A stretch of 64,000 bases of DNA from UBA7455 sp026713185. Lineage in GTDB: Bacteria > Pseudomonadota > Gammaproteobacteria > Pseudomonadales > Azotimanducaceae. Below the pieces are notes generated by a model. The model saw only the letters and a list, made by a program, of their open reading frames with translations, ran no database searches and was not told the origin of the DNA. Positions 27,979 to 37,202 of the stretch are shown here, piece by piece. A program made the position numbers and the translations under genes. The stretch covers positions 1,054,001 through 1,118,000 of the forward strand of contig OY762456.1 of assembly GCA_963665785.1 (NCBI GenBank). The letters run 5' to 3'. Each line of letters starts with the position of its first letter. Within the stretch, counting starts at the first letter, position 1.

Positions 27979-29799
27979 ATGAATTTACCAAAGGACAATG
28001 ATGCCAGGGATGAAGTACTGGCTACCATGAGGGAGTTCAGTAAAGCCATGACGGCTGGGGACGTGGATACCCTGCTTGGTTTCTACTCGGAAGACTGGCA
28101 GAACAGTCGAGGCGCGGGCAAGGACAGTTTGAAAGACATCTTTGATGGAATAAGCAATAAGGACGGCTCTGAAGGCACACAGATCGATTTAAGCAAAGCT
28201 GAGATTGTCATTGTTGGAGACAAAGTGACTTTCACGCCTGTGACGCACTCGTCTGCCAGTGGCAGAATTATCTACACCCATACGCTGAAGAAAGAAGCGG
28301 ATGGCGTGTGGCGTCTCGTATTTACCGAGACAATTGACTGGGAAAAACCCCCCCTGGACGCTCAAGGCAAGAAACGCAGGGATGAAATTGAAGCATTGGC
28401 GCGAGCTTCCCGCAACTTGAGGGAGCAGATTCTGGTCGATCCCACCCGACCTGGTTATCATTTCGTTATGCCCGAAGGTTTTGGTGCACCCTTCGATCCC
28501 AATGGCGCCATTTACTGGAAGGGCCGGTATCATCTGTTCTATATTTTTCAGGATATGCGATTCGGTAAGAAGAGCGATCATTGGGGCCATGTATCAAGCA
28601 TCGACCTGTTCCACTGGCGTCACCATCCCACGCATCTGCTTGAAGGTATGTATAGCGGAAACTGCTTCATCAACAAGGATGGAGTACCCACCATTTGTTA
28701 CCACCAGGTAGGTCAGGGAAATGCCATGGCTGTTGCCCTCGATGACGACCTGAACGAGTGGCGGAAACTTGAAACAAATCCCATTACACCCAAGACAGAG
28801 CCAGGTGATGAGCACCACGATAAGTACAGGTCCTGGGACCCATTCGGATGGGTAGAAGACGATACCTACTACGCTATTTTCGGCGGCGGGCATCCAGGGA
28901 TCGTAAAGTCTCCTGCACTCGGTGGCGAGTGGCAGTACGTTGGGGACCTGTTCGCGCATGGCCTCCCTGGCGTATCCCTGGACGAGGATGTATCCTGCGC
29001 CGAACTCTTTAAACTGGGTGATCGGGATGTGGTTTTGTGTATCAGCCACCGAATTGGTTGCCGTTATTACCTGGGTGAGTGGAAAGACGAACAATTCTAT
29101 CCCGATTTCCACGCACAGATGAGCTGGGTCGATAACGCGTTCTTTGCCCCGGAGAGTCTGCAAGATGAAAAAGGCCGTCGCATCATGTGGGCCTGGCTGA
29201 TGGACATTCGCGATTTCAACATACGGTTGGAGAAAGACTGGTCCGGCACCATGAGTCTGCCGCGGGTATTGTCCCTCGATGATAATGGCCAACTCCTGAT
29301 GGACGTTCCCGAGGAAATCAAGGCGCTACGCTACAATGCCTTCAGGAAGGAGGACTTCGCAGTGCAATCCGGTACTGACCTTGTCATCCAGGACATCGTC
29401 GGCAACAGCCTGGAGCTCTTTATCGAAATGGAAAGTTCCGAGGCGTCTACCTATGGCGTCAAGGTCTGTGTTTCACCCGATGGACAGGAGCAGACCTCGA
29501 TTTTTTACGATGATACGGACGGCATGCTGAAAGTCGATACACGAAAATCAGGTCCTGTGGACACTCCAAAAAATGTTGAGGCTGGTCCCTTTGCGTTGAC
29601 GGAAGGCGAGCGATTAAAGCTTCGTGTATTCGTTGATAAATCCGTGGTCGAAGTTTTCGCAAATGGCAGGCAGGCTGTGATGCGATTTATTTACCCATCA
29701 CAACCGGAAAGCCTGGGAGTCAGTCTGTTTTCCACTGGTGGTACTACCTGGGTGCACACGCTTCAATCCTGGAAAATCTCACCATCGAATCCCTTCTGA
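27979..29799 (+). CDS. GH32 family glycoside hydrolase with N-terminal SnoaL/DUF4440-like domain
   Basis: 606 residues, no signal peptide. Residues 1-125 form a nuclear-transport-factor-2-like domain (STAKAM..GDVDTLLGFYSEDW type, with HTLKKEADGVWRLVF). From about 158 the GH32 beta-propeller starts: FDPNG (Asp173, nucleophile position), SWDPFGW (Asp287, the RDP position, with Trp in place of Arg) and SCAELFKL (Glu342, the EC position, with the order altered), then a C-terminal beta-sandwich (VDKSVVEVFANGRQAVMRF). Catalytic acids are kept but the flanking consensus is changed compared with the second GH32 at 34519. It should act on a fructoside or related sugar. The SnoaL-like fusion is unusual. 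Confidence 0.85.
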   Translation: MNLPKDNDARDEVLATMREFSKAMTAGDVDTLLGFYSEDWQNSRGAGKDSLKDIFDGISNKDGSEGTQIDLSKAEIVIVGDKVTFTPVTHSSASGRIIYTHTLKKEADGVWRLVFTETIDWEKPPLDAQGKKRRDEIEALARASRNLREQILVDPTRPGYHFVMPEGFGAPFDPNGAIYWKGRYHLFYIFQDMRFGKKSDHWGHVSSIDLFHWRHHPTHLLEGMYSGNCFINKDGVPTICYHQVGQGNAMAVALDDDLNEWRKLETNPITPKTEPGDEHHDKYRSWDPFGWVEDDTYYAIFGGGHPGIVKSPALGGEWQYVGDLFAHGLPGVSLDEDVSCAELFKLGDRDVVLCISHRIGCRYYLGEWKDEQFYPDFHAQMSWVDNAFFAPESLQDEKGRRIMWAWLMDIRDFNIRLEKDWSGTMSLPRVLSLDDNGQLLMDVPEEIKALRYNAFRKEDFAVQSGTDLVIQDIVGNSLELFIEMESSEASTYGVKVCVSPDGQEQTSIFYDDTDGMLKVDTRKSGPVDTPKNVEAGPFALTEGERLKLRVFVDKSVVEVFANGRQAVMRFIYPSQPESLGVSLFSTGGTTWVHTLQSWKISPSNPF

Positions 29800-29891
29800 A
29801 CGGGTGGTTCCAGTGCTTGTGACCAGTCCATATAAAGAGCTTGCTTTGCAGTTTACAGAGACTAGGGTTAAATTACCTGGCTGAGGGAAAT

Positions 29892-31655
29892 ATGAATCGG
29901 CAAACACCTATTTTACTGAGCGATGAGCAGGTGCAACGCTACATCGCGGACGGTTACATCATCGTCGACTCGAACCTGGCGCCATCGTTTCATGATGGGG
30001 TCACCAAACGGGTAGCGTACGCGCTGGAATATGAATTACCTCATCCCGGCGACAATATCGTGCCGCGCGTCCCGGCGCTCGACGAACTGTGCGAGGCGCC
30101 TGCTGTTCGCGGCGCACTGATGAGTCTGATGGGCAGTCAATTCGCCCTGGCGCCGCATCGTTTTCCGCACAACAATGAACCTCTGGGCAAGGATGAGGCC
30201 ACAGTGTTCACGCCTTTTGAAAATCAGCCAAAGATGTCCAAAGGTTCCATTGCCGCTTCCGCCTGGCATCAGGATGGACATGCATCCTGTGGACGTAGCC
30301 GCTGGCATACCTTCCGTGCAGCCAACGTTTTTTATTTTCCGCACGACACGCCGTTGAACATGGGGCCTACCCGTTTTCTCGCGGGTTCGCATCTTTATGC
30401 ATCACTCCACGACATTTGTGCCGGGCAGGTCGTCATGCAAATGATACCTGCAGGTTCAGTGATTATCGCCGATTTTGATTTAGCCCATGCCGGCACTCCC
30501 AATAACAGCAACGACTGCCGTTACATGGTGAAGTTCGTTGCCTTGAGGACCCGGCATCCGGTTGCCCCGACGTGGGATCACCAGAATCCGGAATGGCATA
30601 CACCGGATGACCTGAAGACACCACACGATCTTCCCGTCGTCTGGACATCCCTTTGGAATTGGCTGCGTGGCGCAGCTCGCTATGATGGCATCACAGTGCC
30701 GGATATAAAGAATCTGCCACGTCTGATGGCAGGTATGCGCAGCGCGAGTCAGCAGGAGCGTCTTGCGTGTCTTTACGACGTTGCAGCAATTGGCGCACCC
30801 GCTGTTGATGAGCTTGTCGATGCACTCTTGCAGACTGCGGGACAAGACAGACACAAGTCGCCTGATACCAAGGGCAAAGCCTATTACGGCGAGTCCGCAA
30901 ATCACCTTGACCGGTATTTTACAGAAAGACAGTTCTTACCCGAAGATGCTGCCATTGCTCTGGGTGCGATCGGTGCACCCGCGGTTAAGACATTGGTTGC
31001 GCTTCTTCATCACGAAGATCCATGGATTCGTATGAATGCGGTCTATGCGTTGGGCGAAGCCGGGCCAACGGCTGCCGGTGCGCACGCTGATGATTTAGGC
31101 GCGCTCCTGAACGATCCGGAGAGCTGTGTTATTCGAGTGGCGCTGGATGTGCTGTGTGCACTGGGAACATTCGGGCCTGCAACAGTGAAACAATTGCACC
31201 GTTTTCTCGCCCGGGATATTCCTGGCGCAGATGTATCGTCTGACGGTAAACCGCGATTTGCAATGCTGGACCAGATTCGCTACCTGTGCTCCCTGGCGCT
31301 GCTTGCATGGGTAAGCAATGCAGATACTCCTTCAGCGGAAGTCGAAGCAGCATTGATGGATACTCTCATCAGACATGACGAAGAAGATCCAGGTAAGCCG
31401 GCCTGTTTGCTCCGCGACAGCGGCAGGACGGATTCTGGCCCGCTGAAGGCTCCTGATGATGAAAATGGGTATCCACCTTTAGTGGCCTGCCTCGCCCTGG
31501 AACGGATTGGTTCTGTTGACGCCATGCGCGCAGCTATCCGTTATTTGCGGGCACGCTGCTGGGATTCCTCGCAAAATACAAGACCGGCCCTGTCAGGCGA
31601 GTGGACGAAAGCACACAGGAAAGCAACGCTGGCGCGAATGGCCGAGTATACCTGA
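29892..31655 (+). CDS. Phytanoyl-CoA dioxygenase (PhyH)-like enzyme fused to HEAT repeats
   Basis: 587 residues from the ATG at 29892, which follows GAGGGAAAT. Residues 1-225 are a PhyH-type Fe(II)/2-oxoglutarate oxygenase: His126-Gln-Asp128 (HxD), distal His199, and Arg210 for 2OG. From about 280 the protein consists of HEAT-like helical pairs (AIALGAIGAPAVKTLVALLHHEDPWIRMNAVYALGEAG). Near residues 499-521 the HEAT region is interrupted by a peptide (PGKPACLLRDSGRTDSGPLK) that is the in-frame translation of the dispersed repeat found between genes here. The substrate is unknown. The stop codon is directly followed by another repeat copy. Confidence 0.85.
   Translation: MNRQTPILLSDEQVQRYIADGYIIVDSNLAPSFHDGVTKRVAYALEYELPHPGDNIVPRVPALDELCEAPAVRGALMSLMGSQFALAPHRFPHNNEPLGKDEATVFTPFENQPKMSKGSIAASAWHQDGHASCGRSRWHTFRAANVFYFPHDTPLNMGPTRFLAGSHLYASLHDICAGQVVMQMIPAGSVIIADFDLAHAGTPNNSNDCRYMVKFVALRTRHPVAPTWDHQNPEWHTPDDLKTPHDLPVVWTSLWNWLRGAARYDGITVPDIKNLPRLMAGMRSASQQERLACLYDVAAIGAPAVDELVDALLQTAGQDRHKSPDTKGKAYYGESANHLDRYFTERQFLPEDAAIALGAIGAPAVKTLVALLHHEDPWIRMNAVYALGEAGPTAAGAHADDLGALLNDPESCVIRVALDVLCALGTFGPATVKQLHRFLARDIPGADVSSDGKPRFAMLDQIRYLCSLALLAWVSNADTPSAEVEAALMDTLIRHDEEDPGKPACLLRDSGRTDSGPLKAPDDENGYPPLVACLALERIGSVDAMRAAIRYLRARCWDSSQNTRPALSGEWTKAHRKATLARMAEYT
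31386..31453. repeat. Dispersed repeat copy inside a coding sequence
   Basis: CCAGGTAAGCCGGCCTGTTT, then a GCTCCGCGACAGCGGCAGG core and a CCGCTGAAGGCTCC end, match the intergenic copies at 31654 and 32841 in the same orientation. It lies in frame without a stop inside the PhyH-HEAT gene and adds roughly 20-25 residues. Confidence 0.8.
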
Positions 31656-31727
31656 GACCAGGTAAGCCGGACTGTTTGCTGCGTGACAGCGGCAGGGTGG
31701 GTTTTTTAGCCCGCTGAAGGCTCTCGG
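31654..31727. repeat. Dispersed GC-rich repeat copy
   Basis: Begins at the stop codon of the PhyH-HEAT gene (ACCAGGTAAGCCGG...). Same orientation as the copy inside that gene, with GTGACAGCGGCAGGG and CCCGCTGAAGGCTC. The rest of the gap to 31852 is unremarkable. Confidence 0.8.
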
Positions 31728-31852
31728 AAGTCGACTTTCAGGACAGGAACCAATGAGCTGTTGAATATCAAATGATAACCAGATGTTATCCAGGCAGGCT
31801 TGTTCCAATGCCTGTTAGAGTGTACCTTTGAATTTTATAGAGAAGAACACAT

Positions 31853-32704
31853 ATGGATGATACTACACCCTACATACCCCCAAAAGTCTGGCAATGGGAA
31901 GAGGAAAGTGAAAGCCGATTTGCCAGCATAAACAGACCTGTCGCAGGGTCAACTCATGACAAGGAATTACCGGTAGGTAAACATCCGTTGCAACTCTATT
32001 CGCTCGCAACACCCAATGGTGTCAAGGTGACCATGCTCCTGGAGGAACTGCTGGCAATCGGCAGGCAGGATGCGGAGTACGATGCATGGCTGATTAACAT
32101 CGGGGAAGGTGACCAATTCAGTAGCGGATTCGTGGACATCAACCCGAATTCGAAGATACCAGCAATGGTGGATCACAGTACGACCCCGCCGACCCGTATA
32201 TTTGAATCGGCTGCGATCATGTTGTATCTGGCAGAAAAATTTAAAGCCTTTGTGCCGATGGATGGACAAGAACGTGCTGAGTGTCTTTCGTGGTTATTCT
32301 GGCAGATAGGCAGTGCTCCCTATCTGGGCGGTGGCTTCGGTCACTTTTATGCCTATGCCCCGCAAAAATGGGAATACCCGATCAATCGATATACGATGGA
32401 GATCAAGCGGCAACTGGATGTACTGGATCGAAATCTGGCTACGCGCCGTTATCTGTGTGGGGATGAATACAATATTGCCGATATGGCGGTCTACAGTTGG
32501 TATGGTCAGCTCGTGCTGACCGGATTATACGATGCCAAAGAATTTCTGGATGTGGCGTCATATACCAACATGGTGCGATGGGCCACTGAGATCCACGAAC
32601 GACCGGCGGTAAAACGTGGCAGAAGGGTAAATCGTGCCAGTAAGAGCGGTTTGGCTGAACGGCATGATGCCAGCGATCTGGATGCTCTCGAACAACGCCA
32701 GTGA
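31853..32704 (+). CDS. YghU-like glutathione S-transferase
   Basis: 283 residues, close to the length of E. coli YghU. A 45-residue N-terminal extension precedes the thioredoxin domain LYSLATPNGVKVTMLLEELLA, and INPNSKIPAMVD, SAAIMLYLAEKF and the helical part YLCGDEYNIADMAVYSWYG follow. It is the Ure2p/YfcG/YghU class, whose members have disulfide-bond reductase activity. It stands alone between two repeat copies. Local substrate unknown. Confidence 0.88.
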   Translation: MDDTTPYIPPKVWQWEEESESRFASINRPVAGSTHDKELPVGKHPLQLYSLATPNGVKVTMLLEELLAIGRQDAEYDAWLINIGEGDQFSSGFVDINPNSKIPAMVDHSTTPPTRIFESAAIMLYLAEKFKAFVPMDGQERAECLSWLFWQIGSAPYLGGGFGHFYAYAPQKWEYPINRYTMEIKRQLDVLDRNLATRRYLCGDEYNIADMAVYSWYGQLVLTGLYDAKEFLDVASYTNMVRWATEIHERPAVKRGRRVNRASKSGLAERHDASDLDALEQRQ

Positions 32705-32840
32705 CCATACAGGTCTGCAGGCAGAGCTGGGATGCGCCTCATCCATCAAGCACAACATCTGACAAACAGTAAATGAATGCCCAAAACCATCTGCGAACAG
32801 CTTCGTTAATGAAACAAGCTCTCATCAATCATAGCGAAGA

Positions 32841-32913
32841 TAATCCAGGTAAGCCGGCCAGTTTGCTCCGTGACAGCGGCAGGGCGGGTTTTTTTATCCT
32901 GATGAAGGCTCCT
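32841..32913. repeat. Dispersed GC-rich repeat copy
   Basis: ATCCAGGTAAGCCGGCC...GTGACAGCGGCAGGGCGGG, with a T-rich middle and GATGAAGGCTCCTGG at the end. Same orientation as at 31386 and 31654. A small reading frame through it (32773-32958) is the repeat's translation and not a gene. Confidence 0.8.
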
Positions 32914-32969
32914 GGCCGGTTCCGTGCCGAACACTCAGTCTTCGGTCTGCCACAATAATGGGGGGAGGA

Positions 32970-33719
32970 TCAGAAAGTGGCAATGCGTTCCTGAAGAACC
33001 TTGAGAGCACGCTTGTTGGCATTCCTGATGGTATCGATCGACGGCGGTTCGGTGCTGATGTCACCAAGTTCGGCGAGGACCACATGCACATCATCATGAC
33101 CATCTATGAGGGTCATATCAGCCAGCCAGCGACGGACGTTGGGGAAAGGTTCAAAATCGTAAATATTCGTAAACTGTGGCTGCAGTTGACCGATTTCGAC
33201 GTATGCGGCCATATCCGCCAGGGTCAACTGATCGCCGGTAAGGAACCGGGACTGTGTGAGCCAACCGGTTTCGAGCGTCTGCAGTGCTCTCGTCAGTGTC
33301 GCCTTTGCAGCCTGCTGGGTGGCTTCCCGAATATTGAGATCCTTGCGAATACGGGGTGCTACCAGACCGGACGCATCCCGGACATTTCGATGGTGATAGT
33401 GCAGATACCAGTCGACTGCGGCGCATTGCTGCAGGTTTTCCGGATAGACATCGTACCAGTGATGTTTGCGGGCGAGGTAGCACATGATGGCATGTGCTTC
33501 ACTCAGCACGAACCCGGTGTCCGGTTCTTCCATACACGGAATCGTGCCACCAGGGTTCCTGGCCAGATAGGCCGGGTTGCGAGAGCCGTTGTCGCCGCTT
33601 GATCCCGGATTGATCAGGATCATCTTGAATGGCATCCTCTTGTAGATCATCAGCCATATAACCGCGCGCACCGGTTGCGAAAATGGCACGCCATATAGAA
33701 TCGGTGTTTGGGACGTCAT
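32970..33719 (-). CDS. Theta-like glutathione S-transferase
   Basis: 249 residues from the ATG at 33719, which has GGAG 6 nt upstream; an in-frame GTG at 33737 is less likely. The N-terminal thioredoxin fold (LYGVPFSQPVRAVIWLMIY, NPGGTIPCMEE, SEAHAIMCYLARKH) is followed by a helical domain (FLTGDQLTLADMAAYVEIG). The Ser in FSQPVRA is at the catalytic position of theta-type enzymes. It follows the VOC gene by 18 bp on the same strand, probably as a two-gene operon for handling an electrophilic or glutathione-linked substrate. Confidence 0.88.
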   Translation of the reverse strand: MTSQTPILYGVPFSQPVRAVIWLMIYKRMPFKMILINPGSSGDNGSRNPAYLARNPGGTIPCMEEPDTGFVLSEAHAIMCYLARKHHWYDVYPENLQQCAAVDWYLHYHHRNVRDASGLVAPRIRKDLNIREATQQAAKATLTRALQTLETGWLTQSRFLTGDQLTLADMAAYVEIGQLQPQFTNIYDFEPFPNVRRWLADMTLIDGHDDVHVVLAELGDISTEPPSIDTIRNANKRALKVLQERIATF

Positions 33720-33737
33720 GGTATCTCCGGCAGCCAC

Positions 33738-34232
33738 CTAGGCCTGTGCCAGTTTGCCGGCTTCCTCTTCAATATTCGATTCTTCCAGTGTGCCAGGAAA
33801 CCTGGAGTCAAAGATGTGATTGCCATCCTTCGACCACTGGGATTTGGGAAGCTCGTAGTATGCTTCAAGCTCGTTGCCATCGTGGTCATAGAAGTAAACA
33901 CCCAGGGAAAGCCCATGATCACCGATGTGGTTGATGGCGATGTCATTGTCCTTCAGCCGCTGATACAACGCCTTCAGGTCTTCAAAGGATTCCATCTGCC
34001 AGGCCATGTGGGCAAGCCCAACCCGATGCGCATCCGGACCAGGGGCATCTTTGTCCACAGCAAAAACTGCAAGTTCGTGCGACAGGTCGGTGTTGGCAGA
34101 CATGAATAGTGCACGCCCCTCGAATTTAGCCATCACTTTGAGGCCAATGACACGGGTATAAAAGTCTTCCGCCTTGACCAGATCTCTTACCCTGATCACC
34201 AGATGCCCTAGCTGCTTCGGTGCTACTCCCAT
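33738..34232 (-). CDS. VOC-family protein (glyoxalase/extradiol dioxygenase fold)
   Basis: 164 residues. LGHLVIRVRDLVKAEDFYTRVIGL at 8-31 is the first beta-alpha-beta module and carries the first metal His; GLAHMAWQM gives another His, and GNELEAYYEL the metal Glu. This layout fits the type I extradiol dioxygenase/glyoxalase branch. It could cleave or isomerise a catecholic or glutathione-bound compound; the exact reaction cannot be read. It is paired with a GST downstream. Confidence 0.85.
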   Translation of the reverse strand: MGVAPKQLGHLVIRVRDLVKAEDFYTRVIGLKVMAKFEGRALFMSANTDLSHELAVFAVDKDAPGPDAHRVGLAHMAWQMESFEDLKALYQRLKDNDIAINHIGDHGLSLGVYFYDHDGNELEAYYELPKSQWSKDGNHIFDSRFPGTLEESNIEEEAGKLAQA

Positions 34233-34367
34233 GTGAAACCTCCGTATCCGTTGCTGAACTCAGCAGTATCGCAAATTTGGTCAAGAACGACAATTGCCAT
34301 GTCTCGTTCCGGGTTTGTCAATCGCGCATAAAAATTCTGTATCCGGACCAGTACCTGGTTTTCGGGG

Positions 34368-34498
34368 GAGCCTTCAGCGGGCCAAAATCCGCCCTGCCGC
34401 TGTCGCGGAGCAAACAGGCCGGATTATCCTGGATTTACTTCGTCATGTTTGAGAAGAGTGCCAACGGTCATGGTGTTATGATCTAGACTCTGACCCCA
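34368..34498. repeat. Dispersed GC-rich repeat copy plus GGGGTCAGAGT fragment
   Basis: GAGCCTTCAGCGGGCC, CCGCTGTCGCGGAGC and GGATTTACTTCGTCATG match the copies at 1297 and 27663 in the same orientation. It is followed at 34485-34498 by AGACTCTGACCCCA, a piece of the GGGGTCAG family, so both repeat families meet in one gap. Confidence 0.75.
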
Positions 34499-34518
34499 GG
34501 ATTAAGACAAGGTTACTG

Positions 34519-35841
34519 ATGCGCGACTACAACGAAATCCATCGTCCCCGGTTTCATTTCACCGCCAGAGAAAACTGGATCAACGATCCAAACGGACTGG
34601 TCTATAACGATGGTGTCTGGCACCTGTTCTTTCAACATAATCCCGAATCGACTGTCTGGGGTAATATGACCTGGGGCCATGCGATCAGTAATGATCTCCT
34701 GCATTGGAGACAACTCGAACATGCGCTGTATCCAGACGAACTCGGTACAATGTATTCCGGGTCTGCTGTGGTCGATCACGAGGGGACGGCCGGTTTTGGC
34801 AAGGGTGCGCTGCTAGCGTTCTACACTGCAGCCGGTGGTCATGTCACCCCCAAACAACCGTTTACCCAATGCATTGCCTACAGTACCGATAATGGTATGA
34901 GCTGGCAGAAATATGTTGGCAACCCGATCGTCGAGTGGTTCGAAGATGCTAATCGGGACCCCAAAGTCATCTGGCACGAAAACAGCCAACACTGGATCAT
35001 GGCGCTGTATCTGACTGCAAATCAGTACTGTCTGCTGCGTTCTGCCGATGCGAAATCGTGGACCAGATTTCAGGACCTTACACTGCCGGGTGTCACTGAG
35101 TGTCCTGATTTTTTCCCCCTGCAGGATGAGTCCGGCCGCGAACGATGGATTTTCTGGGGTGCAAAAGGCAGGTATCAGGTAGGCAGCTTCGACGGTCATG
35201 AGTTCGTGCCGGAAACCGGGACCCTTGTCTGCGAACATGGCCTGAATGGCTATGCGGCACAGACCTGGAGCGATGCGCCGGATAACCGCCGTATTCAGAT
35301 ATCGTGGATGATGAATGGACTGTACCCGGAAATGCCGTTTAACCAGCAAATGTCGATTCCTGTGGAGCTTGGCCTTTCCGGTTCCGGCAATGATGTGACC
35401 TTAAAACGCTGGCCGGTCAGTGAACTGGATACCCTGCGCAAGAACAGTAGCAGCCCTGTCGCCAAAAGCGTTACCCGGGATCAGCCTCTCATTGTCGACA
35501 CAGAAGAGAAACTGATAGACGTTGCCTTTACGGTTACACGACAGGCAGCCAGCGTTTTGCGCGTCATAGTGCGCGGACAACCTCTGGTATTCAACTGGGC
35601 AGTCAGTGAACTGCAGTTTAGAAACCATTCGATCCCACTGGACGACGCACCTTCTCTCTCGGTTCGCCTGCTGGTGGACCGGACATCCATTGAAATATTC
35701 CTTAATGGCGGACTGATTACCGCTTCTTTCTGCTTCCTGCCTGGCGCCTATGTACACCCGTTGCTTCTGTATTCTGATGACGGCGAGCAGAAAGTGGATA
35801 ATCTGGAAGTACATGAATTATTTGAGATATGGGAGAAATGA
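34519..35841 (+). CDS. GH32 family glycoside hydrolase (beta-fructosidase type)
   Basis: 440 residues, no signal peptide. All three GH32 signatures are canonical: WINDPNG (nucleophile Asp23), NRDPKV (Asp147) and ECPDFF (acid/base Glu194). The C-terminal beta-sandwich includes LLVDRTSIEIFLNGG. It should hydrolyse terminal fructosyl units (sucrose, levan or inulin type). A sulfatase starts 4 bp downstream on the same strand, so the pair may act on a sulfated or otherwise modified fructoside; that pairing is inferred. Confidence 0.92.
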   Translation: MRDYNEIHRPRFHFTARENWINDPNGLVYNDGVWHLFFQHNPESTVWGNMTWGHAISNDLLHWRQLEHALYPDELGTMYSGSAVVDHEGTAGFGKGALLAFYTAAGGHVTPKQPFTQCIAYSTDNGMSWQKYVGNPIVEWFEDANRDPKVIWHENSQHWIMALYLTANQYCLLRSADAKSWTRFQDLTLPGVTECPDFFPLQDESGRERWIFWGAKGRYQVGSFDGHEFVPETGTLVCEHGLNGYAAQTWSDAPDNRRIQISWMMNGLYPEMPFNQQMSIPVELGLSGSGNDVTLKRWPVSELDTLRKNSSSPVAKSVTRDQPLIVDTEEKLIDVAFTVTRQAASVLRVIVRGQPLVFNWAVSELQFRNHSIPLDDAPSLSVRLLVDRTSIEIFLNGGLITASFCFLPGAYVHPLLLYSDDGEQKVDNLEVHELFEIWEK

Positions 35842-35845
35842 CACG

Positions 35846-37201
35846 ATGTCCAACGTAATTGTATTCATGTCTGATGAGCACAATCCCCGCTATTCATCAC
35901 CTTATGGCCATGACTTTGTGCAGACGCCCAACATGCAGTTACTTGCCGACAACGGCACGCTGTTTTCCGACGCCTACTGCCCATCGCCGCTGTGTGTACC
36001 GAGCCGTTCCGCTTTTCTGACCGGAAAACGCGTACACGCTGTGCAGGCTTACGGCAACAACCGAAACTATATACCCGAGGAAACCAATGGCCTGGGTGCT
36101 GTCCTGGACGGGCAGGGGGTACATACGGTTTTTGTCGGCAAGGTCCATGCCTATCGCCCCGTCAGCGAACTGGGCTTCTCGGAAACCCCCCTGGCAAATG
36201 ATGGTCCCTTCTTCTTCGACCGGGACCAGCAGCGCCAACCCCTTGCTGTTCGTCAGGGAGCTTCGGCCCGTTTCGATAAATACGGGCCTCATGAAAGCCC
36301 CTGGGGTAATGACGTTAAATATATGGATGCTGCGGTCAACTGGCTGAGCACCCGGGCATCCAGGATCGATCGACCCTGGGTGCTGTTCGTCAATCTTGTA
36401 AAGCCGCATTTCCCGCATTACTGCAACCAGAGGCTGTGGGATATGTACAAGGAACATGGCGATCTGCCAGAACATGGTGTCGAAGCCGCGACCGCGCAGC
36501 ACCCCTATGCCGTCGATCTGCGAACACACTTTGAACTGGCGGACATTCCGGAAGAACACGTTCGCGGTCTACGACGGGGTTATTACGCCTGTGTCAGTTT
36601 TATCGACGAGCAACTGGGTCGGCTGCAGTCGGCACTTGAAACTTCGCAACTGGCAGAGAACACCAATCTGATCTATACCTCGGATCATGGCGAAATGCTT
36701 GGTAAGTTCGGCATGTGGTGGAAGTGCAATCTGTTGGAGGATGCCGCACGCATCCCCTGCATCGCCGCAGGCCCGGATTTCAGTGCCGGTACCCGGGTTA
36801 CAACCCCCGTTGACCTGCACGACGTTCAAGCCAGTCTGTTCTCCCTGACAGGCGCCACACGACCTGACGACTGGATTGGCGCGAGCCTTCCGAGTCTGCC
36901 GGTCAGTGATCCCGGGCGTGTCGTCTTTTCCGAGTATCATGGCCATGGCGCCCGGGCTGGTTCCTTCATGGTACGCCGGGGAAACTGGAAACTGATTCAC
37001 AATGTCGAGGCGCCGAATCAATTGTTCGATCTCAACGCCGATCCGGAAGAACTCAATAATCAATTCGAGTCGAATCAGAGCAAGGCAAAGGAACTCTCAA
37101 TCGCACTGGCCGACATTTGCAACCCTGAATCAGAACACCGGCGGGCTGAAGCTTTCTGGCAGATGCAGGCCATGCGACATCAGGAGGAGTCTGCCGGATA
37201 G
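35846..37201 (+). CDS. Sulfatase (formylglycine-dependent)
   Basis: 451 residues from the ATG at 35846; GGGAG lies 10 nt upstream, and the longer frame from 35750 overlaps the GH32 gene and is not supported. MSNVIVFMSDEH opens the metal site, and CVPSR at 50-54 is the formylglycine motif. Later come a KPHFPH stretch and TSDHGEMLGKFGMWWK, typical of the family. No signal peptide is evident, so it probably works in the cytoplasm beside the leaderless GH32. It is closest in layout to choline-sulfatase/arylsulfatase-type enzymes; the substrate is unknown. Confidence 0.9.
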   Translation: MSNVIVFMSDEHNPRYSSPYGHDFVQTPNMQLLADNGTLFSDAYCPSPLCVPSRSAFLTGKRVHAVQAYGNNRNYIPEETNGLGAVLDGQGVHTVFVGKVHAYRPVSELGFSETPLANDGPFFFDRDQQRQPLAVRQGASARFDKYGPHESPWGNDVKYMDAAVNWLSTRASRIDRPWVLFVNLVKPHFPHYCNQRLWDMYKEHGDLPEHGVEAATAQHPYAVDLRTHFELADIPEEHVRGLRRGYYACVSFIDEQLGRLQSALETSQLAENTNLIYTSDHGEMLGKFGMWWKCNLLEDAARIPCIAAGPDFSAGTRVTTPVDLHDVQASLFSLTGATRPDDWIGASLPSLPVSDPGRVVFSEYHGHGARAGSFMVRRGNWKLIHNVEAPNQLFDLNADPEELNNQFESNQSKAKELSIALADICNPESEHRRAEAFWQMQAMRHQEESAG

Positions 37202-37202
37202 G

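Noticed and set aside
32773..32958. Small gene between the two GST genes
   Set aside because: Most of its peptide is the translation of the dispersed repeat (PGKPASLLRDSGR), so it is not a gene.
35750..35845. Longer start for the sulfatase at 35846
   Set aside because: It overlaps the GH32 gene and adds sequence unlike the family; GGGAG supports the ATG at 35846.
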